Assembly: GCF_034006665.1 (NCBI RefSeq)
Contig: NZ_JAVESI010000002.1
Coordinates: 98,993-162,992, forward strand
Direction of reading: 5' to 3'
Length of the DNA stretch: 64,000 nt
Source of the DNA: Trichloromonas sp034006665
GTDB lineage: Bacteria > Desulfobacterota > Desulfuromonadia > Desulfuromonadales > Trichloromonadaceae
Under the pieces are notes generated by a model, which worked only from the letters and a program-made list of their open reading frames with translations, had not been told where the DNA came from and made no database searches. Of this stretch, positions 60,608 to 64,000 are shown piece by piece. Both the position numbers and the translations under genes were made by a program. Positions within the stretch are counted from its first letter, which is position 1. Every line of letters begins with the position of its first letter.

Positions 60608-61885
60608 TCAGCCGGCGTTGAGTGCTTGGTCGACATCGGCGATGAGATCGTCGATATGCTCGATGCCGACGGAGAGGCGGATCAGATCGGGAGTGACTCC
60701 TGAGGCGATCTGCTGGGCCTCGGAGAGTTGCCGATGGGTGGTACTGGCCGGGTGCAGTACGCAGCTGCGAGCGTCTCCCACATGCACCACCAGGGCGATG
60801 ATTCTCGTCGCTTCCATGAAACGGGTGCCCGCCTCCCGTCCTCCTTGAATGCCGAAGGTCAAAACCCCGCTCGCCCCTTTGGGCAGGTATTTTTGCGCCA
60901 GGGAATAGCTCGGGTGGCTCTCCAGCCCGGGATAGTTGACCCAGGAAACCTTCGGGTGCTGTTGCAGGAAGTGGGCGAGGGCCAGGGCGTTGGCGCTGTG
61001 CCGCTCCATGCGCAGGGGCAGGGTAGTCAGCCCCTGATGGAAGAGGAAGGAGTTGAAGGGGGAAGGGGTGGCGCCGAGATCGCGCATATACTGGGCGCGG
61101 GCCTTGACGATGTAGGCGGCCGGGCCGAATTTTTCCACGTAGCGCAGGCCGTGATAAGAGCTGTCCGGTTCGGTCAGTTCCGGATACTTGCCCGAGGTCC
61201 AGTCGAATTTGCCACCGTCGATGATGACCCCGCCGACGCTGCTGGCATGGCCGTCGATGTATTTGGTCGCCGAATGGACGACGATATCGGCGCCGTGATC
61301 CAGGGGGCGGCAGAGGTAGGGGGTGGGGAAGGTGTTGTCGATGATCAGCGGCACTCCCATCGCCCGGGAGACGGCGGAAAACTTCTCGAAATCGAGCACA
61401 TTCAGGCCGGGATTGCCGATGGTTTCGGCGAAGAGGGCCTTGGTCTCCGGGCGGAAATGCTTCTTGATCTCTTCCGCCGTCGCGGCGGGATCGACGAAGC
61501 TCACTTCGATGCCGAGTTTCGGCAGGGTGTTGGCGAAGAGGGAATAGGTGCCGCCGTAGAGGGTGCCGGCGGTGACGATATGCTGACCGGCGCGGCAGAT
61601 GTTCATGATCGACAAGGCGGTGGCGGCCTGTCCCGACGAGGTGGCGAGGGCGCCGACGCCCCCTTCCATCAGGGCGATCTTTCCTTCGAAGGCATCGGTG
61701 GTGGGATTGCCGAGGCGGGTGTAGAAGGGATCGGGCAGGTCGAGGTCGAAGAGTTTGGCGACGTGCTCGGCGCTGTCATATTTGAAGGTGGTGCTTTGGC
61801 AGATAGTCGGAATGCGCGCTTCGGTTGCTTTTGGCGCATAAGTGCCCTGGACCGCCTGGGTCTCGATTTTCCAGGATTTGTTCAT
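60608..61885 (-). CDS. metY: O-acetylhomoserine sulfhydrylase (paralogue 2)
   Basis: 425 aa from ATG 61885 (GAGGAGG upstream). Same family as the gene downstream: ICQSTTFKYDSAEH, FYTRLGNPTTDAFEGKIALMEGG, PLP Lys in VHSATKYIDGHASSVGG, HPASTTHRQLSEAQQIASGV. The two proteins look only moderately similar, so this is an old duplication or separate acquisition, not a recent tandem copy. Each has its own terminator, and substrate preference may differ. Confidence 0.92.
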   Translation of the reverse strand: MNKSWKIETQAVQGTYAPKATEARIPTICQSTTFKYDSAEHVAKLFDLDLPDPFYTRLGNPTTDAFEGKIALMEGGVGALATSSGQAATALSIMNICRAGQHIVTAGTLYGGTYSLFANTLPKLGIEVSFVDPAATAEEIKKHFRPETKALFAETIGNPGLNVLDFEKFSAVSRAMGVPLIIDNTFPTPYLCRPLDHGADIVVHSATKYIDGHASSVGGVIIDGGKFDWTSGKYPELTEPDSSYHGLRYVEKFGPAAYIVKARAQYMRDLGATPSPFNSFLFHQGLTTLPLRMERHSANALALAHFLQQHPKVSWVNYPGLESHPSYSLAQKYLPKGASGVLTFGIQGGREAGTRFMEATRIIALVVHVGDARSCVLHPASTTHRQLSEAQQIASGVTPDLIRLSVGIEHIDDLIADVDQALNAG

Positions 61886-62018
61886 GGAGGCCTCCTCGCT
61901 ACGGATATGGAAAGCGGCATCATAGCAGAAATGGCTTGAATGAAAAGGACTAATCCCTGAATCAGGCAAGCGGGATGAAGGCTTGCCCTTCTCCCTTTCC
62001 TCCCTTATGCTGGTCGTC

Positions 62019-63692
62019 ATGGATATTCTTTCCCTCGACGCAGTCGTCCGCGAACTCAAGCCTCTGCTCACCGGCGCGGCGATTGGCAAAATTCACCAAC
62101 CCGGTGCCGATGAGCTGATCCTGCGTCTGTGGACCGGGCGGGAGAATCCGCGTCTGCTCATCTCCGCCTCCGCTCGCGCCCCGCGCCTCCATCTCACCGC
62201 CGAGAACCCGCCCAATCCCCAGGCGCCGCCGCGTTTCTGCCGGCTGCTGCGCTCGCGGCTACGGCGCCTGCTGAGCATCGACCGGGTTCCCAGTGAGCGC
62301 ATCCTGAACCTGGTTTTCAGCGGGGAAGGGGCGAGCCGCTGGACCCTGGTTGCCGAACTCCACGGCTCGCAGGCCAATCTGCTGCTCCTCGATGGTGACG
62401 GGCGAATCGTCGACAGCCTGAAGCGGCAGACGGAAACGGGGCGACCGGCTTTGCCCGGTACGGTCTACGTTCCGCCGCCTGTTCTTGAGCGGCTGGATCT
62501 CTTTGCCGACCTTCCGGAACCGCCGGATGATCGGCCGTTCGTCGACTGGCTGAATCAGGCGGTGACGCCCATGACGCCGCTCTTGGCAGCTGATCTGGAT
62601 GCCGCCGTCGCCTGCGGCGGCGATCCCCGAACGGTTCTGGAGGATTTTCGCGCCCTTTGGCTCGCTGAGCGCTTTTCGCCCGGTGTCGTCGGTTGGCGGG
62701 GGCGTTTGTGGCTGACGCCGCTCCTTCCGGCGTATCTGGAGCTGGAGTCGGTGCGCCCTTTCGCCAGCGTCTCCGAAGCGACCGAAGCCTATTACCGCGA
62801 TGGCGCGCGGGAGATGGTTTTCGGCGGCGGTCGCGGTGAGTTGGCGCGCACGCTGGGCAAGGCTCGGACCCGGCTGCGCCGGAGGTTGGAGCAGATCGAG
62901 GCGGAAACGGCGCGCATGGGCGATTACCAACGCTGGTGCCAGTGGGGGGAACTGCTTTTAGCAAATCTCTCCCGATTGCGCCGGGGAATGACGGAAATCA
63001 CCGTGGACGACTGGTATGCCGAGCCGCCGACCCCCGTGACCATTCCCCTCGACCCGGCGTTGACCCCCAAAGAAAACGCCGAGCTCCGTTTCAAACGTCA
63101 CCGCAAGGGAAAGCGGGGGCTGGAGCACGCCGAGCGCCGCCGGCGCGAAACGCTGGAGGAACTCGACTGGCTGGAAGGGGTGGCGCTGGCTCTGGAAGAG
63201 GCGGATGGCTTTGCTGAACTTGAACCGCTGCGGCAAGAGCTGGCCGCTGCCGGACTGCTCAAGCAGGCCCGCCCTCTCGCTAAAGGTCCGGCGGCTTCCG
63301 GCTCCGAGGCGGGCCTCCGGCAAACCCTCAGTCCTTCGGGACTGACCATCTTCTGGGGATTGAACAACCGCGTCAACGACCGGGTCAGCAAATCCTTGAC
63401 GGATGCCGACGACCTCTGGTTTCATGCGCATCATCTGCCCGGTTGCCATCTGGTCTTGAAGCGCGCCGGACGGCGGGAGATTCCGGAGGAGGATATCGCC
63501 TACGCCGCCTCGCTGGCGGCGGGTTATTCCCGGGGGCGACAAGACCGCAAGGTCGAAGTGATGCTGACCTCGGGAAAGCAGGTGCGCAAGCCCAAGGGCG
63601 CCCGCCCCGGCCTGGTTCTGGCCGAGCCGGAACGGACCCTGATGGCAGCGCCGCGCCGCCTGGAAAAAGATGCCGGGAAAAACCCGGGATGA
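62019..63692 (+). CDS. rqcH: RqcH/NEMF-family ribosome quality-control protein
   Basis: 557 aa from ATG 62019 (62007 also possible). NFACT-N domain from residue 1 (DILSLDAVVRELKPLLTGAAIGKIHQP), a HhH/coiled-coil middle (LGKARTRLRRRLEQIEAET, RFKRHRKGKRGLEHAERRRRETLEEL) and a C-terminal NFACT-R domain with DADDLWFHAHHLPGCHLVLKR. RqcH binds stalled 50S-peptidyl-tRNA and directs Ala tailing. Older annotations call it fibronectin-binding protein. Confidence 0.92.
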   Translation: MDILSLDAVVRELKPLLTGAAIGKIHQPGADELILRLWTGRENPRLLISASARAPRLHLTAENPPNPQAPPRFCRLLRSRLRRLLSIDRVPSERILNLVFSGEGASRWTLVAELHGSQANLLLLDGDGRIVDSLKRQTETGRPALPGTVYVPPPVLERLDLFADLPEPPDDRPFVDWLNQAVTPMTPLLAADLDAAVACGGDPRTVLEDFRALWLAERFSPGVVGWRGRLWLTPLLPAYLELESVRPFASVSEATEAYYRDGAREMVFGGGRGELARTLGKARTRLRRRLEQIEAETARMGDYQRWCQWGELLLANLSRLRRGMTEITVDDWYAEPPTPVTIPLDPALTPKENAELRFKRHRKGKRGLEHAERRRRETLEELDWLEGVALALEEADGFAELEPLRQELAAAGLLKQARPLAKGPAASGSEAGLRQTLSPSGLTIFWGLNNRVNDRVSKSLTDADDLWFHAHHLPGCHLVLKRAGRREIPEEDIAYAASLAAGYSRGRQDRKVEVMLTSGKQVRKPKGARPGLVLAEPERTLMAAPRRLEKDAGKNPG

Positions 63693-63702
63693 AATTTTTT
63701 TT
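63673..63702 (+). terminator. Terminator after rqcH
   Basis: CCGGG-AAAAA-CCCGG hairpin overlapping the stop region, with an eight-T run after ATGAAA. Confidence 0.75.
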
Positions 63703-63703
63703 G

Positions 63704-63732
63704 TTGCAATGGCAAAAGCCTTTTGTTATAAA
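63704..63732 (+). promoter_or_regulatory. Promoter of tRNA-Leu
   Basis: TTGCAA (63704-63709), 17-nt spacer, TATAAA (63727-63732), 14 bp before the tRNA 5' end. Confidence 0.75.
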
Positions 63733-63746
63733 CACCCTCGCTTCAT

Positions 63747-63833
63747 GCCGAAGTGGTGGAATTGGTAGACACGCTAGGTTCAGGGTCTAGTGGGCGTAGG
63801 CCCGTGCGAGTTCGAGTCTCGCCTTCGGCACCA
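63747..63833 (+). tRNA. tRNA-Leu(CAG)
   Basis: 87 nt including encoded CCA. Acceptor GCCGAAG pairs with CTTCGGC; class II long variable arm; anticodon stem CTAGG/TCTAG with loop TTCAGGG, anticodon CAG at 63781-63783; T-loop GTTCGAGTC. Reads the CUG codon, expected to be dominant in this GC-rich genome. Confidence 0.97.
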
Positions 63834-63847
63834 GACAAAAAACAAGG

Positions 63848-63873
63848 GCTGACGAGAAATCGTCAGCTTTTTT
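63848..63873 (+). terminator. Terminator after tRNA-Leu
   Basis: Perfect 8-bp stem GCTGACGA/TCGTCAGC with GAAA tetraloop (63848-63867) and T6. It is the presumed target of the intron that begins 4 bp later. Confidence 0.9.
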
Positions 63874-63877
63874 GTTT

Positions 63878-64000
63878 GTGCGCCCGGCATGGCGCGTGGT
63901 GCGAAAGCACCATCCATTCAGCTGTGGTGTCTGAATGGTGACTTGGAGGTGAAAGTCCTCTGCGGACCCTGATGACGGGAACCGCTAGCTGAACGGCAAG
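63878..64000 (+). mobile_element. Group II intron 5' end (group IIC-like), continues beyond the window
   Basis: Begins GTGCGCCCGGCATGGCGCG, the group II intron GUGYG 5' splice-site consensus followed by the CCCGGCAUGG that I recall from IIC introns. Domain I-type sequence follows: a hairpin GGTGCGAAAGCACC, GGAGGTGAAAGTCCTC and GCTAGCTGAACGGCAAG, a sequence typical of bacterial group II domain I. Insertion directly behind a rho-independent terminator is the known site preference of bacterial class C introns. The reverse transcriptase ORF and 3' end lie outside the window. Confidence 0.85.

Overview
The window is about 62% GC, gene-dense chromosomal DNA. Protein families and gene order point to a Gram-negative deltaproteobacterium of the Desulfuromonadales (Geobacter/Desulfuromonas/Pelobacter type). 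The clues are a leuB-asd-like-truA cluster, a yceD-rpmF-plsX-fabD-fabG-acpP-fabF-rpiB-glyA-nrdR-ribDE-ribBA-ribH-nusB superoperon, GspE/PilT-type ATPases with extra MshEN-like domains, a fused chelatase I/D gene, and dispersed imperfect-palindrome repeats of a kind I recall from Geobacter genomes. The taxonomic call is inference; there is no rRNA in the window.

Layout. 1-2.6 kb: the 3' end of a biotin carboxylase/decarboxylase gene and a convergent GspE-type ATPase. 2.8-8.4 kb: an AEC transporter, a probable small RNA, an HtrA protease, a thioesterase/zinicin pair, a TlpA-CcdA redox pair and Fur with an operator-like palindrome. 8.5-11.9 kb: an iron-uptake operon (feoB, a small Cys-rich protein, a DtxR-FeoA fusion) and a cyclophilin. 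12.2-17.9 kb: an AspT-type transporter, then leuB, an Asd homologue without the catalytic Cys, an EcfT and truA. 18.0-29.9 kb: a probable envelope-stress block. It holds a DUF4197-like lipoprotein, an EF-hand protein, a MacAB-TolC-type efflux operon headed by its own response regulator, an IS66 element, a small CpxP/Spy-like protein and a CpxRA-like two-component pair. CpxR-like direct repeats (GTAAM-N5-GTAAM) precede several of these genes. 30-35.7 kb: a class II photolyase, a chelatase I/D gene split by a likely -1 frameshift at an A9 tract, a PilT-like ATPase and FxsA. 35.9-51.0 kb: MazG, then the long biosynthetic superoperon (fatty acids, one-carbon, riboflavin, NusB) ending in homoserine dehydrogenase. 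51.3-57.5 kb: DUF47-Pit phosphate transport, a HIT protein, and a secreted glycosidase-like protein with an LTA-synthase-like membrane enzyme. 57.5-63.7 kb: TrmL, an LpxL-type acyltransferase, two O-acetylhomoserine sulfhydrylase paralogues and RqcH. The window closes with tRNA-Leu(CAG), its terminator, and the first 123 nt of a group II intron inserted directly behind that terminator.

Most interesting points: the CpxR-box network interrupted by an IS66 element and paired with a histidine kinase that has a 3' frameshift; the frameshifted chelatase I/D gene; a compact two-hairpin small-RNA candidate; the group IIC-like intron boundary; and the Cys-less Asd homologue in the usual asd position.
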